This document shows positions 7,038-15,005 of a stretch of 15,041 bases of DNA, piece by piece. Position 1 is the stretch's first letter. Every line of letters starts with the position of its first letter. This stretch comes from Lachnospiraceae bacterium UBA5895 (GTDB taxonomy: Bacteria; Bacillota; Clostridia; Lachnospirales; Lachnospiraceae). The stretch covers positions 1 to 15,041 of the forward strand of contig DJEP01000043.1 in NCBI GenBank assembly GCA_002431915.1, read 5' to 3'. The translations under genes were made by a program, and so were the position numbers. The notes under the pieces are model-generated. The model saw nothing but the letters and a program-made list of their open reading frames with translations. It did not search any database and was not told the origin of the DNA.

Positions 7038-7664
7038 GATATCTGCCAGAGTCGGTACGCAGGCGTACAGGCATTTTTTTAAATTTTCATCCGGCTGTGT
7101 CTGATCCGGTACCATGACGACTTTGCAGCCGGCACGGTATGCACTTAAGACACCGTTAGGGGAATCCTCCACCGCCAGGCACTCTTCCGGAGCCAGTTCC
7201 AACTGTTCACAAGCATAGAGATAGATATCCGGAGAGGGCTTGCCTTCGGCTACCATGGTGGCTGAGATCAGTTTTTCAAAGTAAGGTCTGAGCCCTGTAA
7301 GCGTCAGATATTTTTCTGTCCGCTCCAGATCTGTCGCTGTGGCTATGGCTGTGATGATATGTCTCTTTTTCAGATTCTCCAAAAGTTCCACGGCACCGGG
7401 CTTGCACTGGATGCCATCCCGCTCCAGCGCTTCTTCCATCAGTTCTTTCCGCTTGTCTCGCACCGCATAATAATCAAAGCCTTCACCGTACCAGGCTTTG
7501 AGCAGCCTGGGAGCAAAAGGTCTGCCCAGGCTGCGCATGGTAAGCGCCTGCTCATCCGTCATGGTATAGCCGTAAGCCTCCAGTGCCTTCGGCCAGAAAA
7601 TGCGGTAATATTTTTCGGTATCGATCAACGTACCGTCCATATCGAATATCACTGCCCGAATCAT
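7023..7664 (-). CDS. HAD-superfamily phosphatase, beta-phosphoglucomutase-like
   Basis: A 213-residue haloacid dehalogenase-type hydrolase. Motif I is DMDGTLID (8-15) with nucleophile Asp8 and acid/base Asp10, motif II is ATAT (108-111), motif III is GKPSPDIY (141-148, Lys142) and motif IV is EDSPNG (166-171). A helical cap domain lies at about 15-95, as in subfamily IA enzymes such as beta-phosphoglucomutase and sugar-phosphate phosphatases. The exact substrate cannot be read from sequence; the family usually acts on small phosphorylated metabolites. The ATG overlaps the stop of the GLUG gene as ATGA and has an AGAGGA ribosome site, so it is translated as the last gene of the transporter operon. 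That may reflect a functional link or simply hitch-hiking. It has no signal peptide and should be cytoplasmic. Confidence 0.93.
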   Translation of the reverse strand: MIRAVIFDMDGTLIDTEKYYRIFWPKALEAYGYTMTDEQALTMRSLGRPFAPRLLKAWYGEGFDYYAVRDKRKELMEEALERDGIQCKPGAVELLENLKKRHIITAIATATDLERTEKYLTLTGLRPYFEKLISATMVAEGKPSPDIYLYACEQLELAPEECLAVEDSPNGVLSAYRAGCKVVMVPDQTQPDENLKKCLYACVPTLADISHLI

Positions 7665-10600
7665 AACTGTTCCTCTGCGTCTTCCGCCTGTCCGGCACTC
7701 TCCGCTGTCTCTGTGCCTTCTGTGGTGTTATTCTCTGAATTGTCGTCGTTCGTGTCTTTTGGATCCTTTGCGGCTTCTCGGTCACGCTTTGCCTGTTTCC
7801 GCTTTTTTCTGCGCTTTCCCGCTTTTTTCACCAACAATACGATCAGCAGGATCACCACTGCGCCACCGGCGATACAAAGTATGATCAGCAGCGTATGGCT
7901 GCTCTCCGCCTCCACAGTGCGGAAGCTGCCGGGTACTTCCATGGTAAACTGTCGGTAGCTGCCGATCACCGTGGATTCCACTTCTCTGTACTCGCTGCCC
8001 TGTTCCACCTGTACTACCGTGTTGTCGGTATCCTCGCAGTAGACACGCAGGGTAAGTTCACCGGTATAATCCGGTGCATTTTCTTCCATGGAATTCGTAA
8101 GTGATACGGTGTACGTATCACCATCCACCTGTAGATGCAGTGCCGCATTGGGATAGAAGTTGCCCTCCGCCATGACCAGCGGCTTGTCAGCATCATTTTT
8201 CTCCGTGGAAGCAATGGATGCGGTCCATTCCTCATACTCCGCTTCCAGTACCTTATTGCCGGTAATATAACTGAAATCATAATCCGGCCATACACCGTAA
8301 TAGCCATCCTTCTCCGGTACCTCCGGAATCTGATCCGCGGACAGATAGTCACCGTAACCACACTTAAAGGAAGCCACTTCTACACCGTCCGCCTGGAAAG
8401 TGACAGTGAACTGGGAAAATGCTTCCGGCACGCCGTCTTTATTGCAGAATTCCTGATAAGACAACGGGGTTGCACCACCCTGATAACCGATACCATCCAC
8501 ACCGCCGGCACCGCCCTCTACGTAATAGTTGCCATATAAAGTGCCGTCATCACTGACTTTTCCGGCGATGCTGCCCTGACTCTCGCCGGACATATCCAGC
8601 TCGTTATAAGCATAACTGTAGAAAATATCACAGCCTTCTCCGGCGATTCCGCCGATATTATTTTTACCGGTGATCCTGCCCATGCTGTAGCAGCTGCGGA
8701 TCGCATAGCTGTCGGATCCGGCAATGCCTCCTACATAGCTGCCACCGGTGCTCTCTACCGGAGCATAAGATTCGCAGGAAATAACTGCACCATATTCCGC
8801 TTTGCCGACGATACCACCCACATAGTCCTTTTTACCGGTCACATCTCCCAGATTACGACTGTCCCGGATAACTGCCTTGACGGTCTGCTCCACATTAAAG
8901 CTCTCCGTTCCGGTTAGAGTAACATCATCCTCCGGGTCAAAATCGTATTCCGTCGCCACCTGTCCAACGATACCGCCCACATTAGTGTCCGCCTCTACGA
9001 TGCCACGGTTCACGCACAATGTGATTTTACCTTTTTGGAAACTGGAGGTGTCATATAATGCTTCTTCGGTTCCCTCCGGCTCTGCCTCGCCATCCTCAGC
9101 ATCGGGATCTCCGGGGTTCACTTCCCCCTTGCTGGCGGATTCGTCCGAAGTATCCTCCACAGAGATTCCTTCGTATCGGAAGAGATCATCGCGGATCTCG
9201 CTGACCAGTTTCCGCAGAACTCTCGCCTGATCCATCAGTTCATCCATATGTGCATTGGTACTGTCTGTCCCTGCCTGAAGCACATCTCCCAGTTGACCTA
9301 GTTGGTCAAAAGTTTTGTCGAGACGGTCATTCAGTGTATCCAGATTGTCCTTGATGCCACCACTTCGATCTGCGGAAGCGGTGGTCATGTTATCTAAATG
9401 TTTGGACGCATTCTCTCCGAATTTTTTCAGCGCTGCTTTATAACTCTCTGTATCGTCCGGTACTGTGATCGTAATGTTGCCTCCGCTCAGGTCATTACCG
9501 CTGAGCGTAACATCATGACTGTTGCCGTTATTTTTATCATCATCCGCCTGCTTGTTCAGTTCATCATTCAGAACCTTTAGGTCGTTGCTGACACCGTTCA
9601 GCTCCTGGTTGTAAATATACCACAAGTCATGTGCAGTTCCAGTCAACGAACTTCCCGCACTGTTGGCATCCTTCAGATTTGTACTGATACTTTTGGTAAG
9701 AGCAGATGCCTGCCTGCTGTAGTTGCTGACATCCTTCTGGGTCGCATCCAGCATATCCAGGAATTTATCGGTCTCAGTATCCAGCTCTTTTAATTTGTCA
9801 CTGAGATACTGGATCTCCAGAAACGGTTCCATCTGTCCCACGATACCGCCCACATCTTTTCTGCCCTGCACATAACCTGTATTGGTACAATTCTGCAGAT
9901 AGCCCTGATGCAGCCTGCCGACGATACCACCGGTATTGTATCCCACATGCCGGTAACCGATGGCTCCGGAATTGGAACAATAATAGATCTTACCGTCAGA
10001 GATACCTGCAATACCGCCGGTATCCGTATGAGCAGCCACATTGGAAGTACTGTTGATCTGCTCCAAATTGTCCATGGTAATATCATCCAGTTCATAAGTC
10101 ACTTCCGTACTGTAGGTATTGATGCTGCCGCTGTTGCTACAGTTATTTAAGATGCCGTGATTGCTACCCACGATACCACCTGCGGAATGATTGCCGATGA
10201 CATTTGCACTGGATTCACATCTGCGGATCTCGCCGGTCTCTTCATTCACACCCACAATACCACCGACTTCATTATCACCGATGACATTACCGGAAAACTT
10301 ACAATTCTCAATGCTGCCGTAGTTCACCCCGACGATACCGCCGACCTGATCCTGGCTTCCGGAGGGCGATATTTCTCCGCTCACTGTGAGATTACGTACT
10401 TTGGCGTCTTCCTGCACATAACGGAAAAGACCTACCGCAGAACCGTTGCCCGTAAGCTTTACATTGGAGATCGTAAAGCCATTACCATCGAAAATTCCTG
10501 CAAATGTAGGAATACTGAATTCACTTTCCATACTCAGAACGATGTCGTTCTGCAGCACTACTTTTATACCTCTGGACCAGCTGTCCAGCACACAATTCTC

Positions 10601-10792
10601 CGTAAGCCTGCGCAGATCCTCCTCCGTGCTGATTTCTACAATTGCATAATCCTGTTCCTGCGCGGTACTGCTATAACCGCTGCCACCCTTATACTGTTCA
10701 TAGGTCAGCGTCTCTGCCGCATAAGCGGTAGCCGGTGTCTGCAAAATCAATGTTGCTCCCAGCAGGAAACATAATAATCTCTTACTGTTCAT
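7661..10792 (-). CDS. Secreted, C-terminally anchored GLUG-repeat protein with helical insertion
   Basis: A 1043-residue exported protein. A signal peptide (1-25, Lys-Arg then a hydrophobic core, cleavage near Ala-Tyr-Ala) is followed by GLUG-type repeats of the VGGIVG...C form. Repeats start at about 150, 176, 204, 258, 287 and 314, and again at 605, 658, 687, 713 and 739. GLUG motifs (PF07581) occur in surface proteins and are thought to form beta-solenoids; most repeats here end in Cys. The repeats are interrupted by a Leu/Asp/Asn-rich, coiled-coil-like stretch (about 328-540) and an acidic linker (545-580). A beta-rich part (795-855) resembles the repeats of internalin-like surface proteins. 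One membrane helix (966-988) precedes a Lys/Arg-rich run and an acidic cytoplasmic tail. I chose the ATG at 10792 for its signal peptide and GAGGGA ribosome site; it overlaps the MMPL gene by 11 nt. Probably an envelope partner of that transporter. Confidence 0.9.
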   Translation of the reverse strand: MNSKRLLCFLLGATLILQTPATAYAAETLTYEQYKGGSGYSSTAQEQDYAIVEISTEEDLRRLTENCVLDSWSRGIKVVLQNDIVLSMESEFSIPTFAGIFDGNGFTISNVKLTGNGSAVGLFRYVQEDAKVRNLTVSGEISPSGSQDQVGGIVGVNYGSIENCKFSGNVIGDNEVGGIVGVNEETGEIRRCESSANVIGNHSAGGIVGSNHGILNNCSNSGSINTYSTEVTYELDDITMDNLEQINSTSNVAAHTDTGGIAGISDGKIYYCSNSGAIGYRHVGYNTGGIVGRLHQGYLQNCTNTGYVQGRKDVGGIVGQMEPFLEIQYLSDKLKELDTETDKFLDMLDATQKDVSNYSRQASALTKSISTNLKDANSAGSSLTGTAHDLWYIYNQELNGVSNDLKVLNDELNKQADDDKNNGNSHDVTLSGNDLSGGNITITVPDDTESYKAALKKFGENASKHLDNMTTASADRSGGIKDNLDTLNDRLDKTFDQLGQLGDVLQAGTDSTNAHMDELMDQARVLRKLVSEIRDDLFRYEGISVEDTSDESASKGEVNPGDPDAEDGEAEPEGTEEALYDTSSFQKGKITLCVNRGIVEADTNVGGIVGQVATEYDFDPEDDVTLTGTESFNVEQTVKAVIRDSRNLGDVTGKKDYVGGIVGKAEYGAVISCESYAPVESTGGSYVGGIAGSDSYAIRSCYSMGRITGKNNIGGIAGEGCDIFYSYAYNELDMSGESQGSIAGKVSDDGTLYGNYYVEGGAGGVDGIGYQGGATPLSYQEFCNKDGVPEAFSQFTVTFQADGVEVASFKCGYGDYLSADQIPEVPEKDGYYGVWPDYDFSYITGNKVLEAEYEEWTASIASTEKNDADKPLVMAEGNFYPNAALHLQVDGDTYTVSLTNSMEENAPDYTGELTLRVYCEDTDNTVVQVEQGSEYREVESTVIGSYRQFTMEVPGSFRTVEAESSHTLLIILCIAGGAVVILLIVLLVKKAGKRRKKRKQAKRDREAAKDPKDTNDDNSENNTTEGTETAESAGQAEDAEEQL

Positions 10793-13403
10793 CTTCTGTT
10801 CCCTCGCTTTCTGCTGTATTGTCGTTTGCATCGTTTTCATTGTTTTTCGGCATATTTTCTTTGACTGGACTTTCTGTACTTTCCTGCCCAGATGCCTCAT
10901 CCTCCGGCAGTTCCTGTGCTTCCAGTCTGGGATAGATTTCCTCCGGTTCATCCTGCCGTTCCATGGTCACGGTATCCTTGGGACGTACTACTGCACCCAT
11001 CTCGCCGTCGATGACACCGACGAAATCACCTTCCAGGATACCATTGACATAACCCTTGATATGACCGTTCATACGGATCCTTCCGGCAGAAGGCAGCGGC
11101 TTCGCCAGATCACGTTTTAAGGTAAATGCCGTCTTCTGAATAATAATATCTCCGACCAGCAGCGTCTGCGGCAATGCCAGCAGTACCAGCAAAATAGAAG
11201 TCAGAGTACCGCGTCCCAGTGCCAGTCCGATGGCTGCTACCGCTGCGTTACTGGATACAAAACTGATAATGAAACCTGCTGCCACCAACATGGAACCACT
11301 GGTAACGATGGTAGGAAATGCCTGGTTCAGCGCCTCGATGGCAGCTTCCTTAATCGGCATGTAAGTCTTCAGATCCATATAACGGCTGGTGATAACGATA
11401 GCGTAGTCGATCGTCGCACCCATCTGAATTGCGGATACTACCAGGTATCCCAGGAAATATACATTTTCGTTCAACAGATACGGCAGCGAGAAGTTCATCC
11501 AGATACTACCCTGAATCGTTACTACCAGCAGTACCGGTAATCCGGCGGACTGGAAGGTAAACAGCAGGATGATCATAACGAACAATGCTGTCAGTACGGT
11601 GATGATGGTATTATCTGTTGCGAAGGAATCGCCCAGATCCTTATCACTGGTGGCATTGCCGACTAACAGAATATCATCTATATTGTAGAACTTCGCCACG
11701 GTATTCCGGATCTGATCCAGTGCCGCGGTAGTCTCCTCTCCTTCATAAGGAACGTTCAGTTCCAGGACAAAACGGGAATTATCTTCTCCCAACAGCTGAT
11801 CTTTTGCAATACAGATCTGTGAGTAAGCATCTGTCAGCGTCTCCTCCAGATCATCATCTAACGTGATGTTGCCGCTCTCCTTCTGATCATAGATAAACAG
11901 GAACATATCAATAAACGGTACTTCGTATTCACTCACACCACTGACCAGTGCTCCGTAATTACTCTGGTCCATTGCATATGCAGAATACAGCATATCCGCC
12001 ACTTCCACATCCAGGTCGATCAGCTCCGCAAACTGTCTGGGATTCAATTTATCCGTCAGCATGTAACCGTCCATGGCTTCGATATTTCCAAGTCCCTGAA
12101 CAGACTTCACTGCATTCAGCTTCTCCAGTGCTTTCAGGGTCTGCGCTTCCTTTTCATAATCCCCGTTGGGCACAATGACCGCCAGCTGATTCACCATGCC
12201 AAATTCCTGATTTACCATGCTGACCGAGAACTTGTTATCACTCATTCTGCTGGACTCCAGCGTGTTGGTATCGTACACGTAATTTGCCTTATTGGACAGG
12301 AAAAATGCTGCAATAACGCCAACGATCAGGATGGGCGGTACAATGAAGCGGGTAGCCACACAGAATTTACCGACTGCTGTGATCTTCGGCACAAAGCTTT
12401 TATGGTGGGTATTGTCGATTGCCTTGGAAAAGGTAAGTAACAGTCCGGGCATCAGGAAGAATACGGCTACCATACTGAAAATAATGGATTTTGCCAGGAT
12501 AATACCCATATCATAACCTATTCTGAACTGCATGAACATCATGGCTACCATGCCGGAAATCGTGGTCAGGGAGCTGGAAGATATCTCCGGGATTGCTTTA
12601 CTCAGTGCCACAATCACGGCTTCTCTGGCATCCTTGTCCTCATGCTCTTCCATAAAACGGTGTGCCAGAATGATGGCATAGTCTACTGCCAGACCTAACT
12701 GCAGCACCACCGCAATGGAATTCGTAACGAAGCTGATGGTGCCAAACCAGTAGTTCGTACCCTTGTTCAAAATAGCTGCCACAATGAAAGTGGTCAGATA
12801 TACGGGAATCTCCGCGTAGGTCGTGGAGGTAAATAACAGTACGGCTACGATAACCACAGCTGCCAGCACCAGAATAAGGATCATATCATTATTCAGGTCA
12901 TCCGCATCACGTTCCTCCTGACCGATGTCGGAAGAATAATAGACATCATAGTCAGACAGCGCATCCAATACTTCATCTAAATGCTGCTGTGTGGCTTCCG
13001 TATCTGCCTCCTCATCAAAAGTGACAGACAATAAAGCCTCCATGTCATGATAATGATCTTCGGTGTCATCGAAATCCAGCATGCTGACACCGTCCATTTC
13101 TTCTACCTGATCTGCTAACTTCTGTGCCTCATCAAAGGTCACATTACAGATCAGGATCCGGGCAGAACCATAAGTCGTAAATTCTGAATCCATCAGATCC
13201 AGTCCCCTTCTGGTCTCTGTCGTATCCGGCAAATACGTCGTCAGATCGTTGTTGACCTTGACTTTGTTCATGGATAATACGCAAAATACGCACAAGACGA
13301 TGAAAATCAGATAAAATCCTTTTCGCTTGTCTACGATGAGCGTGGCAAGCTTCATCATAAAGGAGTTATCTTTTTTGTCTTTTTCTGTGTTGTCTGCTGC
13401 CAT
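10782..13403 (-). CDS. MMPL-family (RND superfamily) transporter
   Basis: An 873-residue protein with the two-fold repeat of RND proteins. TM1 (29-45) precedes an extracellular domain (46-172) and TM2-6 (173-326). TM7 (350-370) precedes a second extracellular domain (371-598) and TM8-12 (599-750). Each half carries the Asp-Tyr pair used for proton relay in MmpL proteins: GLAVDY (237-242) in TM4 and GATIDY (662-667) in TM10. It should use the proton gradient to export a lipid, lipophilic compound or peptide; the substrate cannot be told. The cytoplasmic tail has four short Gly-spaced repeats (about 776-808), then an acidic, disordered end. The ATG at 13403 has an AGGAGG site. It is first in the operon, has a TTTACA-17-TAAACT promoter, and is divergent from a TetR regulator gene. 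Confidence 0.95.
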   Translation of the reverse strand: MAADNTEKDKKDNSFMMKLATLIVDKRKGFYLIFIVLCVFCVLSMNKVKVNNDLTTYLPDTTETRRGLDLMDSEFTTYGSARILICNVTFDEAQKLADQVEEMDGVSMLDFDDTEDHYHDMEALLSVTFDEEADTEATQQHLDEVLDALSDYDVYYSSDIGQEERDADDLNNDMILILVLAAVVIVAVLLFTSTTYAEIPVYLTTFIVAAILNKGTNYWFGTISFVTNSIAVVLQLGLAVDYAIILAHRFMEEHEDKDAREAVIVALSKAIPEISSSSLTTISGMVAMMFMQFRIGYDMGIILAKSIIFSMVAVFFLMPGLLLTFSKAIDNTHHKSFVPKITAVGKFCVATRFIVPPILIVGVIAAFFLSNKANYVYDTNTLESSRMSDNKFSVSMVNQEFGMVNQLAVIVPNGDYEKEAQTLKALEKLNAVKSVQGLGNIEAMDGYMLTDKLNPRQFAELIDLDVEVADMLYSAYAMDQSNYGALVSGVSEYEVPFIDMFLFIYDQKESGNITLDDDLEETLTDAYSQICIAKDQLLGEDNSRFVLELNVPYEGEETTAALDQIRNTVAKFYNIDDILLVGNATSDKDLGDSFATDNTIITVLTALFVMIILLFTFQSAGLPVLLVVTIQGSIWMNFSLPYLLNENVYFLGYLVVSAIQMGATIDYAIVITSRYMDLKTYMPIKEAAIEALNQAFPTIVTSGSMLVAAGFIISFVSSNAAVAAIGLALGRGTLTSILLVLLALPQTLLVGDIIIQKTAFTLKRDLAKPLPSAGRIRMNGHIKGYVNGILEGDFVGVIDGEMGAVVRPKDTVTMERQDEPEEIYPRLEAQELPEDEASGQESTESPVKENMPKNNENDANDNTAESEGTEDEQ

Positions 13404-13462
13404 AGTTTCCTCCTGCTGTGTCTCTTTGTACCCTTATTTTATGTATCGTTTTATATGCCTCT

Positions 13463-13491
13463 AGTTTAAAAGTTTTTTGCCTTTCTGTAAA
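13463..13491 (-). promoter_or_regulatory. Sigma-A-like promoter of the MMPL operon
   Basis: On the minus strand TTTACA (13486-13491) and TAAACT (13463-13468) are separated by 17 nt, giving a start near 13456 and a leader of about 53 nt that ends with the AGGAGG site. I see no copy of the TetR-promoter inverted repeat overlapping it. Confidence 0.6.
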
Positions 13492-13619
13492 GCATTACTA
13501 CAAAGATGAGAAATTGTATTTATGTGATTTAATGAACTTGTGTTGATTTTCTGCCACAAGCAAAATATAATAATGAGAAAGAAAAAGCAAGCTACAGATT
13601 GTATGTGTTTGTTTATTTT
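13492..13619. other. AT-rich gap between divergent promoters
   Basis: No gene is visible. The one feature I see is an inverted repeat CTTGTG-N12-CACAAG (13537-13542 and 13555-13560), 46 nt upstream of the MMPL -35 box; it could be a distal regulator site or chance. The stretch is clearly richer in A and T than the flanking genes, as expected for a control region. Confidence 0.35.
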
Positions 13620-13648
13620 TAGACACTTTATTTTGAAGTGTTTATTAT
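13620..13648 (+). promoter_or_regulatory. Promoter of the TetR regulator gene
   Basis: TAGACA (13620-13625) and TATTAT (13643-13648) are separated by exactly 17 nt on the plus strand, with a predicted start near 13655. It drives the TetR gene away from the MMPL operon. Confidence 0.55.
13623..13641. promoter_or_regulatory. Candidate TetR operator
   Basis: ACACTT (13623-13628) and AAGTGT (13636-13641) form a perfect 6-nt inverted repeat around a 7-nt centre, 19 nt in all. It fills the space between -35 and -10 of the regulator promoter. Size and place fit a TetR dimer site that would block its own promoter. Assignment is from position only. Confidence 0.5.
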
Positions 13649-13726
13649 TTTAGAAAAAATTCAGATTTGCATTAGATATAGGAAATGATTCCTTTTATTT
13701 TTATGGAAAGGCTGGTGGATCATCTT

Positions 13727-14296
13727 ATGGAAAAAATGGATCGACGGGTGCGTAAGACCCGCGCCCTTTTATTACAAGGACTGGTAAAAATGATGGAAAA
13801 CCATGATATTCAGGATATTTCCGTCAAGGAGCTGACGGAGCTGGTGGATATCAACCGCGGAACCTTTTATCTACATTACGATGACATCTACGATATGCTT
13901 CATAAAGTGGAAGATGAAATGTTCCAGGAATTCAATGAGATCATGGAGCAGGAACCGGTAGGGGCACAACCTCTGTCCTCCCATGGACCGTTACTGGAGT
14001 TCTTCCGCTTCCTGGATCGGCACAGAGATCTGACAAAAGTCATGATCGGTCCTCACGGGGATCTGGCTTTCATCAATCGCCTGAAAGCTCAAATTGAAAA
14101 GCGCACCCTCCAGGTTCTGGAGAGTGCGCAGTCCGATGCTAATTATGAATATCTCTGTTCCTTCATCATCACCGGCTGTGTCGGCGTCGTGGAGACCTGG
14201 CTGAAAGAAGCCAATCCCCAGTCTTCGGAAGAAATGGCAGAGATTCTGAGTACTATGCTTATGCGTCAACTTACTTTCGCTCCGGAGCCTGCATAG
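13727..14296 (+). CDS. TetR/AcrR-family transcriptional regulator
   Basis: A 189-residue regulator, the usual length for the family and the only plus-strand gene here. The N-terminal helix-turn-helix is clear: RKTRALLLQGLVKMM (9-23), then ISVKELTELVDINRGTFYLHY (31-51), where RGTFYLHY is the recognition-helix signature of TetR proteins. The C-terminal part, with LCSFIITGCVGVVETWLKEA (143-162), resembles the TetR_C_8 ligand domain of Firmicutes regulators. The start is uncertain: ATGs at 13685, 13703, 13727 and 13736 share the frame. I prefer 13727 because GGTGG lies 8 nt upstream and the protein then begins just before the DNA-binding domain. It is divergent from the MMPL operon, so it probably represses the transporter, released by a small molecule, and itself through the repeat at 13623-13641. 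Its 3' end overlaps the convergent lipoprotein gene by 26 nt. Confidence 0.92.
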   Translation: MEKMDRRVRKTRALLLQGLVKMMENHDIQDISVKELTELVDINRGTFYLHYDDIYDMLHKVEDEMFQEFNEIMEQEPVGAQPLSSHGPLLEFFRFLDRHRDLTKVMIGPHGDLAFINRLKAQIEKRTLQVLESAQSDANYEYLCSFIITGCVGVVETWLKEANPQSSEEMAEILSTMLMRQLTFAPEPA

Positions 14297-15005
14297 ACTG
14301 TTCCGATTGTGCCGGCTCCGGCATGCCTACACTTAATGAAGTCACGATCTCGTCATCCAGGAAGAAGGATACCGTATCGCCTACCTGGAGATCCTCCAGA
14401 GTAGCGGCTTTTCCGTCGATTGTGATGATTGTATCATCGTTGACTGTGATGGTCATCGTGTCTCCGCTAAGGGTCAGTGTCATGTTGTCCAGCATGTCTT
14501 TCTCGGGTTTCTGATTGGCGGAGGCTTCCGGAGCTTCACCGCTGGGGACCTGTCCCTTGTCGTCAGGTGCTTGTCCGTCGGGCTTTTCGCCGTTAGGGGC
14601 TTCTCCTGTGGGAGCTTCACCACTGGGTGCCTGACCATTCGGAGCTTCACCGCCTGGAGCACCACCATTGCCGTCAGGTGCCTGTCCTTCAGGCTTTTCA
14701 CCGGTCGGTGCTTCTCCTGTGGGTGCTTCACCATCCGGAGCCTCCGGCTTCTCTGCCAGTGCAATGGAGATCACATTACCGTCAATGGCTGTGATCTGAC
14801 CGAGATAGGATTCCACCTTCTCTTCACCGCTCTCTTCACTGCTCTCTGCAGTGCTCTGCTCCGTCGTGCTCTCCGGCGCGATCGTCTCTTTATTTTCCGA
14901 TGCTTCCGTACTTGCTGTGCTCGCAGATGTCGTTCCTCCGCAAGCTGTAAGTCCGGTCATCACCATGGCTGCTGTCAACACTGCACACATCACTTTTGTA
15001 TTCAC
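14271..15005 (-). CDS. Repeat-rich lipoprotein, DUF5666-like beta domain
   Basis: A 244-residue predicted lipoprotein: a hydrophobic signal segment ends in the lipobox Leu-Thr-Ala-Cys (19-22, lipid-modified Cys22), followed by a Ser/Thr/Glu-rich tether (23-63). A short beta segment (GQITAIDGNVISIAL, 69-83) is followed by a Gly/Glu/Ala/Pro repeat region (88-159). A further beta-rich part (172-226) has IDGKAATLEDLQVGDTVSF. The two beta parts together resemble DUF5666-like domains with the repeat inserted in a loop; that reading is mine. The start is unsure. The GTG at 15005 keeps the only Lys of the signal n-region. A GTG at 14993 and ATG at 14990 have AGGTGA upstream but lose the charge, and the frame stays open to the window edge, so the true start may lie outside. 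It should sit on the outer face of the membrane. Function unknown. Confidence 0.82.
   Translation of the reverse strand: MNTKVMCAVLTAAMVMTGLTACGGTTSASTASTEASENKETIAPESTTEQSTAESSEESGEEKVESYLGQITAIDGNVISIALAEKPEAPDGEAPTGEAPTGEKPEGQAPDGNGGAPGGEAPNGQAPSGEAPTGEAPNGEKPDGQAPDDKGQVPSGEAPEASANQKPEKDMLDNMTLTLSGDTMTITVNDDTIITIDGKAATLEDLQVGDTVSFFLDDEIVTSLSVGMPEPAQSEQSMQAPERK
14529..14735. repeat. Duplicated Gly-Glu-Ala-Pro coding repeat
   Basis: Within the lipoprotein gene, a 32-codon segment (14640-14735) recurs at 14529-14624, offset by 111 bp. Both encode GEAPTGEAP, then GEKP, GQAPD, and a closing GEAP, with scattered substitutions. Inside each copy, units of about 12-15 bp of the APxGE type repeat again. 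The region is probably disordered and could vary in copy number by slippage or recombination. Confidence 0.8.

Noticed and set aside
7359..7958. Plus-strand frame of 199 codons
   Set aside because: Lies opposite the HAD gene and the tail of the GLUG gene, both of which have clear motifs; no ribosome site.
8600..10400. Regularly spaced similar DNA units resembling a CRISPR-like array
   Set aside because: They are degenerate coding repeats (GLUG motifs) in one reading frame, not identical repeats with unique spacers.
10157..10774. Plus-strand frame of 205 codons
   Set aside because: Antisense shadow of the GLUG-repeat coding region; the Asp/Thr/Ile-rich pattern mirrors the repeats.
14282..14321. 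Hairpin CCGGAGCC/GGCTCCGG as a terminator for TetR
   Set aside because: The loop is about 24 nt and no T-run follows on either strand; part of it is coding for the lipoprotein.
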